A program made the position numbers and the translations under genes. The notes under the pieces were generated by a model that worked only from the letters and a program-made list of their open reading frames with translations, made no database searches and was not told the origin of the DNA. A stretch of 64,000 nucleotides of DNA from Thecaphora thlaspeos (lineage: Eukaryota; Basidiomycota; Ustilaginomycetes; Urocystidales; Glomosporiaceae). Positions 10,791 through 23,257 of this stretch are shown here, piece after piece; the stretch's first letter is position 1; every line of letters begins with the position of its first letter. The stretch spans positions 496,001-560,000 of the forward strand of contig UWYS01000008.1 in assembly GCA_900291925.1 (NCBI GenBank), in the 5' to 3' direction.

Positions 10791-11866
10791 ACATAGTAGC
10801 ACCAGCAGCAGGCATTCGATGCGACGCGTTCGCTCGCTTGCCGTGCGACGTTGACGTGCTTCGCTTTTCCGTCTATCGTACCCAATTACCTGTCCCTCAC
10901 CTAGTTATGAGAACTGGTATCAGCGCCCTAGTCTCGCTTTTTCGTCTTACGACCCTGATCATGACATTGAACGTTTCCTGTCCCGTCGAAGCTGAACAAT
11001 AATCCTACATTGTGTCTGAGCACGATGAGCGCCGTTTGACGTCAGTGTATTGGAATCTTGACCGACGGCACGACAGGCGCAAGGTTGCGGTTCTATTGCC
11101 GGTTCGGCTCAGCCCGATTCGCCACAGCACCACGCTGCGTGCGGATGAGTGGCGCGATGGGGATGTCGGGATGAACCGGTAGAGCCACGGGCTCACCGTT
11201 GAGAGACGCCAAAGGCCGGCTTTGACGTTTCGAGGCAAGACGGGCAGATGCTTTGTTCGCTGTGGTGAAGGGGAGTCACACACACACCACGTCTCTTTAC
11301 CTTGCGGTCGGCGAGCGAAGGGAGGATGGCGTTCAGGGTGACCTGCTTACTGTATCCTTGTCCTGTACAGGACTGTAAAGCACGATGGGGGCAGCGGGGA
11401 CCCGTTCTGGAGGTCTCGGCATGGCCCTGCGTCTTGGTCGGCGCTCTGCGCTGCAGTGGCACGCCAGCGACGAGGGGGACGGTGTGACGGGGAGCGAGCA
11501 TGCCGATGTTACACCTTGTCGGCGTTCGCCCTGCATGGCCCATCGCCGACAAGGGCAGACGGCGTTAGTTACGCCTTCGGTGGAGCCGTAATCGACGCTC
11601 GCTCGTTGGACCAAGCGGGCCCTGCCACTGTCCTGGTGCACCCTTTTTTTCTTTTCGGAAAGGCCGCCTGCCAGGCTTCCCCGGCGGCGCTCTTCCATGG
11701 TCTTCTGAAAGCTCCCCTCGCCCGGCGCAGCCGTCGGCTGCTGACCGAAGCCTGTAGCTTCGACTATTCGACTGGTGAGCCCACCCGCCTACTCTGTCTC
11801 TCTCTCGACCACCACCATCTCCACCACCCACTCGCCACCCCCGCCTCTTCTCTCTTCCTTGCAGAA
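10791..11866. other. Intergenic and 5' leader of CCP1 with a leader intron
   Basis: No separate gene seen. Just before CCP1 a GTGAGC donor at 11775 and a TTGCAG acceptor ending at 11864 define a probable 90-nt intron in the 5' untranslated region, ending 2 nt before the ATG. Confidence 0.6.
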
Positions 11867-13674
11867 ATGGCATCTCTCCGCGCTTCGATGAGGGCCGCCC
11901 AGCCTCTGCGCGCTCCCCTCCGCTCCACCAACCACTTCGCCGCACCGCGACCTTCCTCTGCCATCCGCTCGTCCGTCCGCCACTACAGCAGCCCCGTCCC
12001 CGGCTCGACCCCGCCGCCGAACCCTTCGCAGAGCGACTCCACCCGCAACGTCCTCTTCGCCTCGGTCGCCGTAGCTGTCGCCGCAGGTGGTGCCTTCCTC
12101 GCCTTCGGCCGTGAGGACAAGAAGGACATCCTCGGCGTCGGCGCAGACGGTGCTAATAAGCTCGCCGGCTCCAAGGACCGAAGCGAGGAGGTCCGAGAGT
12201 CCAACCGCGGCCAGACCGGCGGGCCCGGCTCCAAGGCCGACTATCAGGCCGTCTACGACGCTATCGCCGCCAAGCTCGAGTCGAACCCCGATTACGATGA
12301 GGGAAGCTACGGCCCCGTCCTCGTCCGTCTGGCGTGGCACGCCTCCGGCACCTACGACAAGCACTCCAACACCGGTGGAAGCAACGGAGGTGAGTCAGGC
12401 GCGATCACGCGGCCCCGCATTTAAGCCCAGCTGGCTGGGTGAATGTGGCGAGCTGTTGCTACTGTTTCATCTTTCTTATCTTTGCTTGCTTGCGGCGCAC
12501 TGCTGACAACGACTCTCCCTCTTCTGTTAACTTACCCCCCCCCCCCTTCCCCTTTGCCCGCCGCAGCGACGATGCGCTTCGCTCCCGAGGCCAATCACGG
12601 CGCCAACGCCGGCCTGATCCACGCGCGTAACTTCCTGGAGGACATTCACAAGCAGTTCCCCTGGATCACCTACTCGGACCTCTGGACGCTCGGCGGTGTC
12701 GCCGCGGTTCAGGAGCTCGGAGGACCCAGGATCCCCTGGAGGCCCGGACGCAAGGACGGTACCGTTGACCAGTGCACGCCCGACGGCCGCCTGCCCGACG
12801 GCGACAAGGGCCCCGACCACCTCCGCTTCATCTTCTACAAGGTGCGTCGTCGTCCAATTGGTGGCAATGGACAGTCGAAGCCGCGTTGGTACGAGAAACT
12901 TGCTGACCTCTGAGCCCTCTGCGCCGTCACCTTTCCGTACCCCGGCGAACCTCCACCTCGAGCAGATGGGCTTCAATGACCAAGAGATTGTCGCTCTCTC
13001 GGGAGCCCATGCGCTCGGACGATGCCACTCCGACCGCTCCGGGTTCGAGGGACCGTGGACTCACAGCCCCATCTCCTTCACAAACGAGTACTTCAGCCTT
13101 CTGATGAACGAGAAGTGGACTCAGGTGCGTACGCGGAGGCAGTCGGCTCCAGTTTGGCCGCTGGACAAGATATTCACCGCAGCGTAGAGACTGACCCCTC
13201 CCTTGCCCCTCTTGCCCTCTCCGTCGTCGCCGTTGTCGTCGCTGTTTCACCCCCATCCCGGAACTGCAGCGCAAGTGGAACGGCCCGCCGCAGTTCGAGG
13301 ACAAGTCGACAAAGAGCCTGATGATGCTCATGACCGACATGGCGCTGACGCAGGACCCGTCGTTCAGGAAGCACGTCGAGCGCTACGCTAAGAGCGAGGA
13401 TGAGTTTTTCAAGGACTTCTCCTCTTCGTACGCTAAGCTGCTCGAGCTGGGCGTTCCGCAGGAGAACTTCAAGGCGTTCGAGACGCAGCTCGAGGGCGGG
13501 CGACCTGTGAGTGCCGCGATAGTCCTTCGTTATCCGATGCAAGCTGTAGCTTGCATAGGCCCTTCCTTTTGACTAACACACTCCTCTATCGCTTTGCGTC
13601 GCCGTTGATCGTTTGCTCGTTCGCGCCATCAACAGTTTGAGTTTGCCACCTCGGCCGAGCAGGAGAACGCCTAG
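11867..13674 (+). CDS. CCP1: Mitochondrial cytochrome c peroxidase
   Basis: Five exons: 11867-12389, 12567-12841, 12966-13124, 13270-13506 and 13636-13674. All phases agree, giving 410 residues. The N-terminus is an Arg/Ser-rich mitochondrial presequence followed by a hydrophobic stretch ([18 protein letters not shown]), as in intermembrane-space CCP. The class I peroxidase residues are visible: distal [12 protein letters not shown] (Arg, Trp, His), proximal [13 protein letters not shown] (heme-ligand His), and [15 protein letters not shown] (the radical-forming Trp equivalent). The enzyme reduces hydrogen peroxide with electrons from cytochrome c. Last exon codes only for [12 protein letters not shown]. 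Intron 1 contains a run of 12 C (12535-12546) near its acceptor. A leader intron probably precedes the start codon. Confidence 0.96.
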
Positions 13675-14965
13675 TGAAACCAGAGAACATCAGTCAGGCC
13701 AAGGACGAGACGAGGCGCCATTTGCACCCCATAGAAGCGTGATCAGGACCGAAGCGTCCTTACACCAATCGCAACGAAGCTGAAATCTCCCTGTGCTTTG
13801 CTTTCTTCCTCTTGCTCTGGGTGAGGCTCGCTATCGTTGGCATGACAGTCGACAGCGTTCGGCGCATTGGTTGAGCTGCTCTCAGTGCCTACGTGCGCAT
13901 ACATCGAGGCTTGACTGACAGCTGGCCAGATGTAATGACTGCCTGATGGACATGTCAAGCGCCGTTCGCGAGGGCGGCGGTCGGTAGCGAGCGAGCGAGC
14001 GAGCGATGTGTATTTGTTGCCGAGCCGGCAAGCGCGTGAACTCGACACCGAAACGGGCCGATCGGGATCGACGTCCCAAGATCTGTCGTCCTTCCAGCTC
14101 TGTCCTCGTAGGGACCCCCGCGGCGGGCCTCCTTGTGGCTTCTCCCACGACTGCTACGTCGCTGTATGTACTGTATGTGGGTGTGCTTGCTTTGGTCGGA
14201 AGCAAGGTGTAGCGCAATGACCGAACTAGCTTTGGCTTGCCGCCGATGGTATCGGTCCGAGACTGGCCGGGTAGTTTAGAGAGCAAGCGGCGGCATGACG
14301 TTTCGTACGGGTGGCGCTGCCCGCCTTTGTGTGGACCCGGTCGAGCCCGAGATCGGAAGAAGGCCGCTCCACTTGCCCTGCGTCTGCCCGGCCGGTGACT
14401 CGCACAGCAAACGGCCACACCGCTTTCATATCCTCCGCCGCCATCGTCACCGCGGACCCTTGATCCTCGCCCCTTACCCCGCAACCCACATCCCCCATCC
14501 CCCCTCTCGACCTGCACTCGTCGTCATCACTGTCCCTGCGCAAGCACCCGCACCCACAGGCCCTCGTTCTGGTCGGCGCTCACGCCGCCACCACCAGCAT
14601 CCCTCCCACCACCACGTCCTCCTCCTCCTCCCCTTGTCGACAACCCCCTCGCCACTCTGTCGCACACGCAGCATGGACCATCTCTAGAGCGTCATCGTCA
14701 CACCTCGTCATCCGACGCCTTTCTCCAACACCGCACTGTCACCAAGCATCATCAGGCTCCCCTCGCATCGTCTCCTGTTCCTCCGCAACATCAGCATCAA
14801 TTCGCAGTCATCAGTGTCGCTCGCCGGCCCTGTCAGCATTCGCCTTCTAAACGGACCACCTGCCCATCTTCGAGAAGGTGGTAGACAGCCACACACCCCT
14901 TCATCGATCCAGCCTACGCTTCCACGGCCTGCACCTCTCTCCTGCGCCTCAGTGACGAACACACA
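13675..14965. other. Intergenic and long pyrimidine-rich leader
   Basis: About 1.3 kb without a recognisable protein. The right half, from about 14400, is C/T-rich and resembles the transcribed leader of the carrier gene at 14966. Confidence 0.45.
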
Positions 14966-16720
14966 ATGACAAGCGAGAGCCTCCAGTCTTCTCCCTCGCC
15001 TTCACGCCTCTACGGCGCCTCCACACAAGCCTCTGGCTCGAGCTCGACGCTCGAGAGATTCTTCCACGCCGCCTCCTCGATCGCATCCGCACCGGCGCCG
15101 CCTCTCTCGGAAACGCTGCCGCAGCAGGCATCTCGGCACGTGCAGAGCCTCCGCACCCGTGTCCGCCGCGCCAGCCTCTCTCCTGACACCAAGGAGGATG
15201 CACCGACAATAGCGGGAGAGTCTGCCGTCTCTTCGACCGTTTCGCGCGACGCAGAGCGCTCAGACGCCGTCAAGCAGCAGCGGGCAAGGGCCATTTCTAA
15301 CCTCGGCCCCAACCGCAAGCTGGAAGGCGAACTGGGCATGGAGGCGGCACCGACGAGCCGTGGCCTCGCGGTGCAGCTGGCATCTTCTTCCTCCTTGAGC
15401 GCTGAAGCCGACAAGGCCGCCGTCGCCCAGCAGCAAGTGGCCAACCACCACCACCAGATCAGCTCTGCCTTTCTCATCTCCTACTTTATAGCGGGCGGCG
15501 CGGCGGGCGCAACAAGCCGGACGGTCGTCAGCCCGCTCGAGCGGCTCAAGATCATCATGCAAGTCCAGCCGCTCGATGCCTCCAGCGCCACCGCTGCAGG
15601 CAAGGCGGCAGGAGGAGGAGGAGCGGCGGCGGCGGCAAGAGGCAAAGGCGCCTATTCGGGCGTCTGGACTGGTCTGGTCAAGATGTGGAAGGAGGAAGGG
15701 TTTGCAGGGTTCATGAGGGGCAACGGCATCAACTGCCTGCGCATCGCGCCCTACAGCGCCGTCCAGTTTACGACGTACGAGATGGCCAAGACTGTGAATT
15801 GTCTCGTTGGTCCCATCCGCTGTTGAGAGCCGAAGGCGATTGCGCATGGCTGACACCCGCCCCGCTCCATTTTTGCTTTCTCTTCCGCTCGGCCGCCGCA
15901 GTGGATGAGGGACGACGAAGGCGACCTCGACGTCCTATACCGTCTCACGGCAGGCGCGATTGCCGGGATAGCGTCTGTCGTCTCGACGTATCCTCTGGAT
16001 CTCGTGCGCTCTCGCATCTCGATCGCCTCGGCCTCGATGTACAACGAGGCGCAGTCGGCCGTCACCTCGACGACGAGGCTGTCGCCGGAAGCGCTGAGGC
16101 GCCAGATTGCGGAAAAGCAGACGCAGGTGCCCGGAATCTGGGCCATGACGGCCAAGGTGTACCGGGAGGAAGGAGGTCTACGCGGACTTTATAGAGGCTG
16201 TGTGCCGACCAGCGTGGTGAGTTGTTCCGCGTCCTCCTCGGCGGTACTTGTACCTCTCTTGTTTGGGCTGTCTATCGTTTTGTCAGGCTGAGCGAGAATC
16301 CGTCTCTCTCCCGCTGCATCCTTGCCTCACCACCAGGGCGTAGCACCATACGTAGCACTAAACTTTGTCTTCTACGAAGCGGCACGCAAACGCCTTTCAC
16401 CAGACGAAGGAACGTCCCCCTCAGCACTGGGCAAACTAGCCTGCGGCGCCCTGGCCGGATCCATCTCGCAAACTCTCACCTATCCACTGGACGTTTTGCG
16501 TCGACGCATGCAGGTGGCAGGTATGAAAAATTCCAACCTGGGATACCACGATAAGAACGCAATCGACTGTATCAGGAACATCGTAAAAGCTGAAGGTATA
16601 CGCGGGTTGTATAGAGGTCTACTGCCGAATCTTTTGAAGGTCGCGCCCAGTATTGGGACGAGCTTTTTGACGTATGAGGCGGTTAGAGGGGCTCTGGATA
16701 GGGAGTTGGTAGATGGGTAA
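14966..16720 (+). CDS. Mitochondrial carrier (SLC25) with long N-terminal extension
   Basis: Exons 14966-15793, 15902-16216 and 16337-16720, all phase 0, give 508 residues. Three carrier repeats are present with signatures PLERLK, PLDLVRSR and PLDVLRRR, each followed by a typical second half such as GFAGFMRGNGINCLRIAPYS, GLRGLYRGCVPTSV and GIRGLYRGLLPN. Each repeat supplies two membrane helices of the inner mitochondrial membrane. The sequence resembles the adenine-nucleotide/CoA/PAPS branch (SLC25A42, LEU5 and YPR011C types), but the substrate cannot be fixed. Unusual is a Ser/Ala-rich extension of roughly 165 residues before the first helix (near SAFLISYFIAGGAAG); no EF-hand is seen in it. 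The third exon has a less GC-rich codon choice than exons 1-2. Confidence 0.9.
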
Positions 16721-17030
16721 CTCCGCAGACATGACGAGTTAGTAGAGATAGGGCATGGTAGTACTCGAGCTTTCAATGTTGGTCAGACCATGGGGGATGG
16801 TAGCTTGCCAATTTGCCGTTCTCAGGCGGCCGTCGGCGAGGAAAATACACAGAATGGGCGAGGAAACGCCAGAACGAAGTGCAAAATGGTGCTTGTTTGC
16901 GCGAAAAAGAAGTGCAATTGGTGCGTATATGCGTGTGTTTTCTCCTTATCTGGCTGGCTAGAGAGAGTGTGTAGTGATGCGCTACAGGAGATTGACCGCT
17001 TTTCCTTTATCCCTCCACCTTGCTACGACA
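16721..17030. other. Convergent 3' intergenic
   Basis: About 310 bp between the stop codons of the carrier gene (+) and CCT6 (-). No further gene seen; shared 3' untranslated regions are expected. Confidence 0.6.
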
Positions 17031-18731
17031 CTAACCCATGGGACCCTCGTTCTTGAGCGAGCTTCTGCCGGCGCGGAGGATCTCGTCGACAGAGAGCAGG
17101 TTCGAGGCGATGACGGCGCTGCTGTGGATCATGTGCCTCTTTACGCGGTAGTTGTCCCAGACGCCGGCAGTGATGGGGTCCATGGGCTCGCCGCTCTGCA
17201 CATCCAGGCCGACAATGTGGCCCTCGCTCGTCTCGTCCTGGAGCGCGACGATGGCGTCCTGCACGTCCAGCCCCGAGTTGGAGGCGAGCGTCTTGGGAAT
17301 CACCAGGAGCGCATCGGCAAACGCCTGCACGCCAAGCTTGGCCCTGCCCTTTGCCAGACGCTTCGTCTCGTTGACCAGGTAGTTGGCCGCCGACACCTCA
17401 AACGCTCCGGCGCCCGGGATCAGCGTCGTGTCCTCGATGGTGTTCTTGACGCTGCGCAGGCCGTCGCGCACCGCGTCCTGGATCTGCGTGATGGTGTGCT
17501 GGTTCGGCCCCTTGATGAGGATCGTGACGCTCTTTGGGTCGCGGCACTCTTCGACAAACGTATACTTTTCCTCGCCCAACGTGTGCTCGTACACCAGCCC
17601 GGCGTAGCCCAGCACTTCGGGCGTCAGGTCGTCGACCGAGTTCTGCGCGACGCCGCCGCAGCAGAGCTGGAGGCGCTCCATGTTCCTCCGCTTGGCACGG
17701 CGCAGCGCGAGGATGCCGTTCTTGGCGAGGATGTCGAGCGACATCGGGTCGATGCCCTTCTGGTTGAAGATGACAAAGTTCTTCGGCTTCTCGTTGCTGT
17801 CGGTCGCCGTGTCGCAGACGGCCTGCTTGAGCTCGACAATCTTCTTGAGGCGGGCGTCGACGAACCGACGCTCGCTCTCGACCAGCTTCTCGCGCTGCTC
17901 AGCGCTGCTGTAGAAGAAGCCCGAGTTGACCTCGGTCTTTTCGTACTCGAGGCTGACGTTGAGCGTGAGGACAAAGGCGTTTTCGACGCGCTTGGGCATG
18001 TCGGCGTGGCGCGCGCCGTGGTCCATGACCAGGCCGCGCACCAGCTGCGTGTCGGTGTTGGTCTTGTGCTGCATCTTCATGATCTCGACCATGTGCAGGT
18101 CGATGGGGTCCTTGACCTGCCACTCGGCCACCGCCTCGCTGCTCCCGTCGGCCGCGGGTGCGGGCGGCTGGATGCTCAACGTCATCTCGGGCTTGATGGC
18201 GAGGACGGCGTCAACGACGTCGGCGGCCAGCTGCGAGGCGAGCTTGGGGTGGAGCTTGGTGGAGAGCGAGGTGCTGGCGACCGAGACGAGGAGCGCGCGG
18301 TCGAGCTCGGGCGACTTCTTGAAGTCCTCGAGGAACTGTAGGACGCCGGCCTTTGCTGCCTCGAAGCCTTCGCTGATGACTCTTGGGTGAACGCCCTCCT
18401 GGATGTAGCGTTCGGCCTGCTTGAGCAGCTCGCCGACGAGGAGAACGACGCTGGTGGTGCCGTCTCCGCACTGCTCGTCCTGCGCGACGGCGGTGCGCGC
18501 GATCATGGCGGCGGTCGGGTTCTGGATCTGCATCTCGGTGAGGAGGACCTTGCCGTCCTTTGTCATTTTGAGATTGCCGGAGCCGTCCACGAGCATCTTG
18601 ATGGTGCCGCGGGGTCCGAGATTGGACTTGACGACCTGTGCGAGACCGATGGCGCCGGCGGTGTTGACCTGGAGCGCCTGGGTGCGGCGGACCGACTCGG
18701 CTCTCGGGTTGATGAGCTCGATGGCCGACAT
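17031..18731 (-). CDS. CCT6: Chaperonin TRiC/CCT zeta subunit
   Basis: A single uninterrupted exon of 566 residues plus stop. It begins [20 protein letters not shown], the zeta-type N-terminus, and has [38 protein letters not shown] and the ATP-binding [20 protein letters not shown]. Later blocks include [34 protein letters not shown] and the hydrolysis-related region around [13 protein letters not shown]. The gene product folds actin, tubulin and other clients in the cytosol as one of eight paralogous subunits. The reading frame stays open 89 codons upstream, but the ATG at 18731 is where family similarity begins. In the window it is unusual for lacking introns at this length. Confidence 0.96.
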   Translation of the reverse strand: MSAIELINPRAESVRRTQALQVNTAGAIGLAQVVKSNLGPRGTIKMLVDGSGNLKMTKDGKVLLTEMQIQNPTAAMIARTAVAQDEQCGDGTTSVVLLVGELLKQAERYIQEGVHPRVISEGFEAAKAGVLQFLEDFKKSPELDRALLVSVASTSLSTKLHPKLASQLAADVVDAVLAIKPEMTLSIQPPAPAADGSSEAVAEWQVKDPIDLHMVEIMKMQHKTNTDTQLVRGLVMDHGARHADMPKRVENAFVLTLNVSLEYEKTEVNSGFFYSSAEQREKLVESERRFVDARLKKIVELKQAVCDTATDSNEKPKNFVIFNQKGIDPMSLDILAKNGILALRRAKRRNMERLQLCCGGVAQNSVDDLTPEVLGYAGLVYEHTLGEEKYTFVEECRDPKSVTILIKGPNQHTITQIQDAVRDGLRSVKNTIEDTTLIPGAGAFEVSAANYLVNETKRLAKGRAKLGVQAFADALLVIPKTLASNSGLDVQDAIVALQDETSEGHIVGLDVQSGEPMDPITAGVWDNYRVKRHMIHSSAVIASNLLSVDEILRAGRSSLKNEGPMG

Positions 18732-20935
18732 GGTGACGGTGGGGCGAGTGGAGGGAGGGGCGGTGTGCGGAGAAGGCTGGGTGGCGTTGTCGCTAGGCGC
18801 TGCACTTGGCTCTGGCTGTGTATCCACGTATGGTGAGGATGACGATGAGGGCGATAGTGGGAGCAGTGAGCGTGGTGGTGCTTGACTGCGTGGTCGTGGC
18901 GAGTCGAGGAGGGTGGGCGAGGTGTTGGTTGGTTGGTTGCTTGGCTGTGCGCGCGTCAGTTCTCTCGAAAAAGCAGCGGCGGCGGCCAGGCCCCGCACAG
19001 CCCGGCGCAGCGCACGCCTTTCTTCTCAGCCTTCGTTGTTCCGTGACAGTCGATCAGCGCACCGCGCCCGCGCCCTCTATCGCCCCCCCCCATCTTCTCT
19101 CGCGCGAGAGATACGGGCTGGCCCCGGCGCGCCAGCCTTCGCAACAGCTTCAAACACCTCCCTCTCCAACCTTGTTACTCAACAACACTCTACTCAGTCG
19201 CATCGCCCCCGCCTAAAGACATACCGCACCTCACCATCTCGGCCTCCATTCGCCCAGAGTCCCCTTCTCATCAAGCTCGTGCCATGATCGATCTCGACAT
19301 ACACAGGAGCGCAAAACCAAGCTCGCCAGGGTGATCAGCGACCGCGCTCGCCAGTCTACCTCTCCATGTCGCCATCTGGCCTTGACCGCCTGTTAGTCTT
19401 CCCCTTGCTGTCACCAGCACCTCGAATACGTCCACACGGCTCACGACGGGCATCGCTCTCTCGATCTGACGACAGCAACCACGCACGCAAGCGACCCTCG
19501 GCCCCACCAGTCATGGGCTCGCCGATCCGCTGATGGGCTCCCGCACAGCTGAGCTGTCGCTTCCTCGACTCGTTAGGACGGAGCGAGAGGCAACAATGTC
19601 TCTTCCTTCGGCTCTCTGCCCATGACGCGAGCCCCCACGTCCTACCCGCCATCTCATCCCGGCCGTTATCCTTGTATCTGCCCTTCGAGATCATGTCGTA
19701 GACGTGGCTCTGTCAAAGCCTGCAGACGCAAGTCGAAGCCGGGTAGCGGACACGCACCTCTTTCAACATCGCCCGTGGCCGCAACACCTCTGCATCCTGG
19801 CGACCCGCGAGCATGACCAGAGATGCTTCACGAGACGGCACCTCATCGCCCAACCGGACTAGGGCTGGCGGCCCTTTCCAACCCACCTCTAACGAGTCCA
19901 TCGGCTGCTTGCTTCACCTCTTCGAAACCCAGCATCAGTGCAGGCGGACAATGAGCCGTTGCAAAGAGGTCCGAGGCCCCCCCACCACCGTGGCAGAGCC
20001 CACGCATATAGGCACGCTCCCTCTCCATTGCCAGCTTCGCAGCGCTCCGATGTGGCCTGTGTCGAGCCATCCAGCGTTCAACTTCCACGATGCAGTGCTC
20101 GCAAGCCGATTCGATTCCTCAGTCGTCGCAGCCATCGGCTAGGCTCAGTCCCACTTTCGTCGGCCAGTTCCCCCACCCAAGGGAGACCTCCTGGGCCTCT
20201 TCTCCCGCAGATAACGGCAAGCCACTCCATAGCCAGGCCCAGGCTCGACTAGCTCGTCGCAGCCAGACTGCAGCCAGGAACGGCATCGCTGAGAGTGGTC
20301 TTTTGACAAGGTGTTGAGCCTCCCGTTGGGTTTGTTGATGATGTTGGTCTTTCTGATGGGCGGCCGCCCCGCGACGAACGCGATCGCAAGGCTGAGTCCG
20401 TCCAATTGACGAAAGGGGGCGACCCGCGGACCGACTAGATAATGACCGTTGGCCTCTTGCCTCCAGCGTTTTAAATTCAAAGGGGAGCCTGCCGTGTTTA
20501 CCCTGGTCCGCTTCCGCCGGATTCGAGCAGAGTTCCATTTTAAATCGACCTGACAGCAGACACAAGGGGCGGGGCGAGACGCGTGCTGGCGCGCGCAAAT
20601 CGAGAGGGGAGGCCCGCATCCAGGATTTTCTGCACCTGGCCTCTGCTCTTCCGCCTCGACAGGCGGCAGAGCAGAGGGTCCGGAGAGGCGGATTCAAAAA
20701 ACTACATAAGGCGCCCCATCGACGGCCTTCCCGCCCTGCTTCCGCCCTCCCCTTAAAATTCGAAAACGCCCCCCTTTATCCCTTCACCACCACCATCCCC
20801 GCGCGCGCATCCTTTTTCTTTTTCTTTTTCTTCCTCTCCTATCGCTCCATCGCCACGCCACACTTCACCGTTCACTTCTTTCGCTTCTACGCAGCTTCCC
20901 GCTTGTCGTCAGTTCGACCGTTACCACTACACAAC
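18732..20935. other. Long divergent intergenic between CCT6 and TBP
   Basis: About 2.2 kb between divergent start codons. I found no credible gene. The right end is the TBP leader with a TTTTTC-repeat pyrimidine tract near 20810-20835. Several short frames in between lack conserved character. Confidence 0.45.
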
Positions 20936-22097
20936 ATGGCCTTTGGAGGTGTCGCTCTGCCCGGCGCCGGCACCGCAGGCTCTCCCAATGCCGTCGGTAA
21001 CGGCAACTCCGCCAACGGCAACGCGCTGATGAAGGGTTCGAGCAACGGCGGCGCCGAGGACGAGAAGAAGCTGGTCAATGGCGTCAAGGATGCGAATGCT
21101 GCGGCGACGGAGCAGGGGCTATCGAGCGTCCACGGCATTGTTCCGACGTTGCAGTAAGTGTCTCACTTGCGGATGGCGGTGGTGCAATGGATATCTCGGG
21201 TGGTTGGGTCGGCGTGGGGCTCTTGGTGTCGGTGGCTGCGGCGGCACGGTCGACGGCAACGATGGTGACGGCGGTGAAGTTCGGCATCGATGGCAGCAAT
21301 GTCGTCGAGCTCAACCGTCACCGCCGGCACCGTCGTCGCCGTCACATTTGTCGTCGTCGTCGCCTCCACTGCCCTCGCTGGCCGCCGTCGCTCTGCCTGC
21401 TACCCTCTCGATGAAAGAGCTTGATGGATGAACGATGCCTTTTACCCTCTTTCTTTCAACACCGTGTAGAAACATCGTTGCGACTGTGAATCTCGAGGTC
21501 CGACTCGATCTGAAGACGATCGCCCTCCACGCCCGCAACGCCGAGTACAACCCAAAGGTACGGCCTCACCCTACCTCCACCTTGCGGGCGGCCTTCGGTG
21601 CTTGCTTGCTAACCACCCTTGCCTTCCTCGCCTCGTCGTTGTTGTCGTGTTCCCTTGAACGGTAGCGTTTCGCCGCCGTCATCATGCGAATCCGCGAGCC
21701 CAAGACCACCGCCCTGATCTTCGCCTCGGGCAAGATGGTTGTCACCGGGGCCAAGTCGGAGGACGATAGCCGTCTCGCCAGCCGCAAATACGCGCGCATC
21801 ATCCAGAAGCTTGGCTTCGAGGCCAAATTTAGCGAGTTCAAGATCCAGAACATCGTCGGGTCTTGCGACGTCCGCTTCCCCATCCGGCTCGAGGGCCTGG
21901 CCTACAGCCACGGTGTCTATTCTTCGTACGAGCCAGAGCTCTTCCCGGGCCTCATCTACCGGATGGTCAAGCCCAAGGTCGTGCTCCTCATCTTTGTCTC
22001 CGGCAAGATCGTCCTCACCGGCGCCAAGGTCCGCGAGGAGATCTACCAGGCCTTCAACCTCATCCTCCCGGTACTCGCCGAGTTCCGCAAGCCTTGA
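20936..22097 (+). CDS. SPT15: TATA-binding protein (TBP)
   Basis: Exons 20936-21153, 21470-21557 and 21666-22097 give 245 residues. Donors are GTAAGT and GTACGG, acceptors TAG. The first ~70 residues are a variable Gly/Asn-rich tail. From [15 protein letters not shown] onward the saddle core is nearly canonical, with two imperfect repeats: [20 protein letters not shown] then [15 protein letters not shown], and [15 protein letters not shown] then [20 protein letters not shown]. It ends EFRKP. TBP nucleates preinitiation complexes for RNA polymerases I, II and III. Two introns lie early in the core. A non-ATG frame extends 11 codons upstream, but the first ATG is 20936. Confidence 0.97.
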
Positions 22098-23257
22098 GGT
22101 CCGGCTCGATGCCCACCACCATTCAACAGCAGTCCAGCAGCATTCAACAACATCCACGGTTCGGTCCCCTCCGCGCTATTTTCGCACTCGAGGGCTTAGT
22201 TGCCTCTTTCGATGCGAGATCCGGTCAACGGACCGAGCACCCGGCCTCTACGCCATCACAAGGACAATTCGTTCCCAGCAACCTCCTTGCGGCGCGCAGC
22301 GACACGACCTCTCTCTTGTTGAGGCAGGCCTCCCCTAGTCTGCGGCTCCTTTCCGCAGCCTCGTCATCATCAAAAACGTTGGCGTCATATCTAGGCGTCG
22401 ATCGCGTCTAGTCGCCGTGATCAATCTCATGTACCACCATCACGCACCCAACCTCTCTCACCATCGAGGCGTCTGTCCATCTCTGTCTCCCTCCACATCT
22501 CTTGTCGATAGTCCTCTTTATGGCCTTCGAGCCCGCCCCCTCTCCCTCACGGTCTCGTTCCTCTGAACCTTGTCAAAAACAATCAATCGCATGTAACAAT
22601 AGTACCCAATCAACATTTTCTCTTTACCATATCCCTCTCCGTCATAGTCGTCGTCGCCGTTGTCTCGTATGACACTGTCGTCGGTGCCTGCTCGCAGGTC
22701 GGGCCAGAGCAGAGCAGGGCAGAGCAGGGCAGAGCAGAGCGGAGGACAGCAGAACAATGAAAGCATCCTTAATCTTTATTTCATTCTTGTCTCTGATGTG
22801 GCGGCCGCGAAAGGGAGCGAGCGACTCGAGTCGGCTTGTCCGTCCTGTTGGAGGCGTGGGTCTGCACTAGAGGTACAGCGTACTTGGCAAGGCCGCGCGG
22901 CGTCGAGGATGGACTGGAACAGAAAAGGCGCGAAATATGCCGAGGAAATATGGGTCGACTTGGCACGCGCTCACCGCTGTCTCCAACTCCTGTCCCTACC
23001 GTGGTTTGGAGGAGGCTGAAAGGACCGAGACGACCTGCACCTTCACGACCGAGGGGACGGGATAAGAGGGTACATTGTCATGCTTGTTCTCGATGGAAGA
23101 TGACACGCATACGTTGTGTGCTAAGTGCCAGTTCAATCAAGAATGTATGAGGTAAAAAAGAAGGCAGATCGGGTAAAATTACATTTGGTGTTCGATCGAG
23201 ACGGACGACGACAGTCGTGGGAAGGTGCACAGGTGTGCGAAAGGGGGAAGGGATAGA
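22098..23257. other. Convergent 3' intergenic
   Basis: About 1.16 kb between the stops of TBP (+) and the NUDT21 homologue (-). No gene recognised. Contains a short AGAGC/AGGGC minisatellite. Confidence 0.5.
22693..22742. repeat. GCAGA/GCAGG minisatellite
   Basis: Roughly eight 5-bp units alternating AGAGC and AGGGC in the convergent 3' region downstream of TBP. Confidence 0.75.

Noticed and set aside
16974..18341. A 455-codon plus-strand frame opposite CCT6
   Set aside because: It is the complement of a highly conserved chaperonin gene in GC-rich sequence, where antisense frames are commonly open. Its translation has no family character.
19813..20142. Possible small gene between CCT6 and TBP
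   Set aside because: The ~109-codon frame has mixed low-complexity composition, no signal or domain, and competing frames on the opposite strand of similar length.
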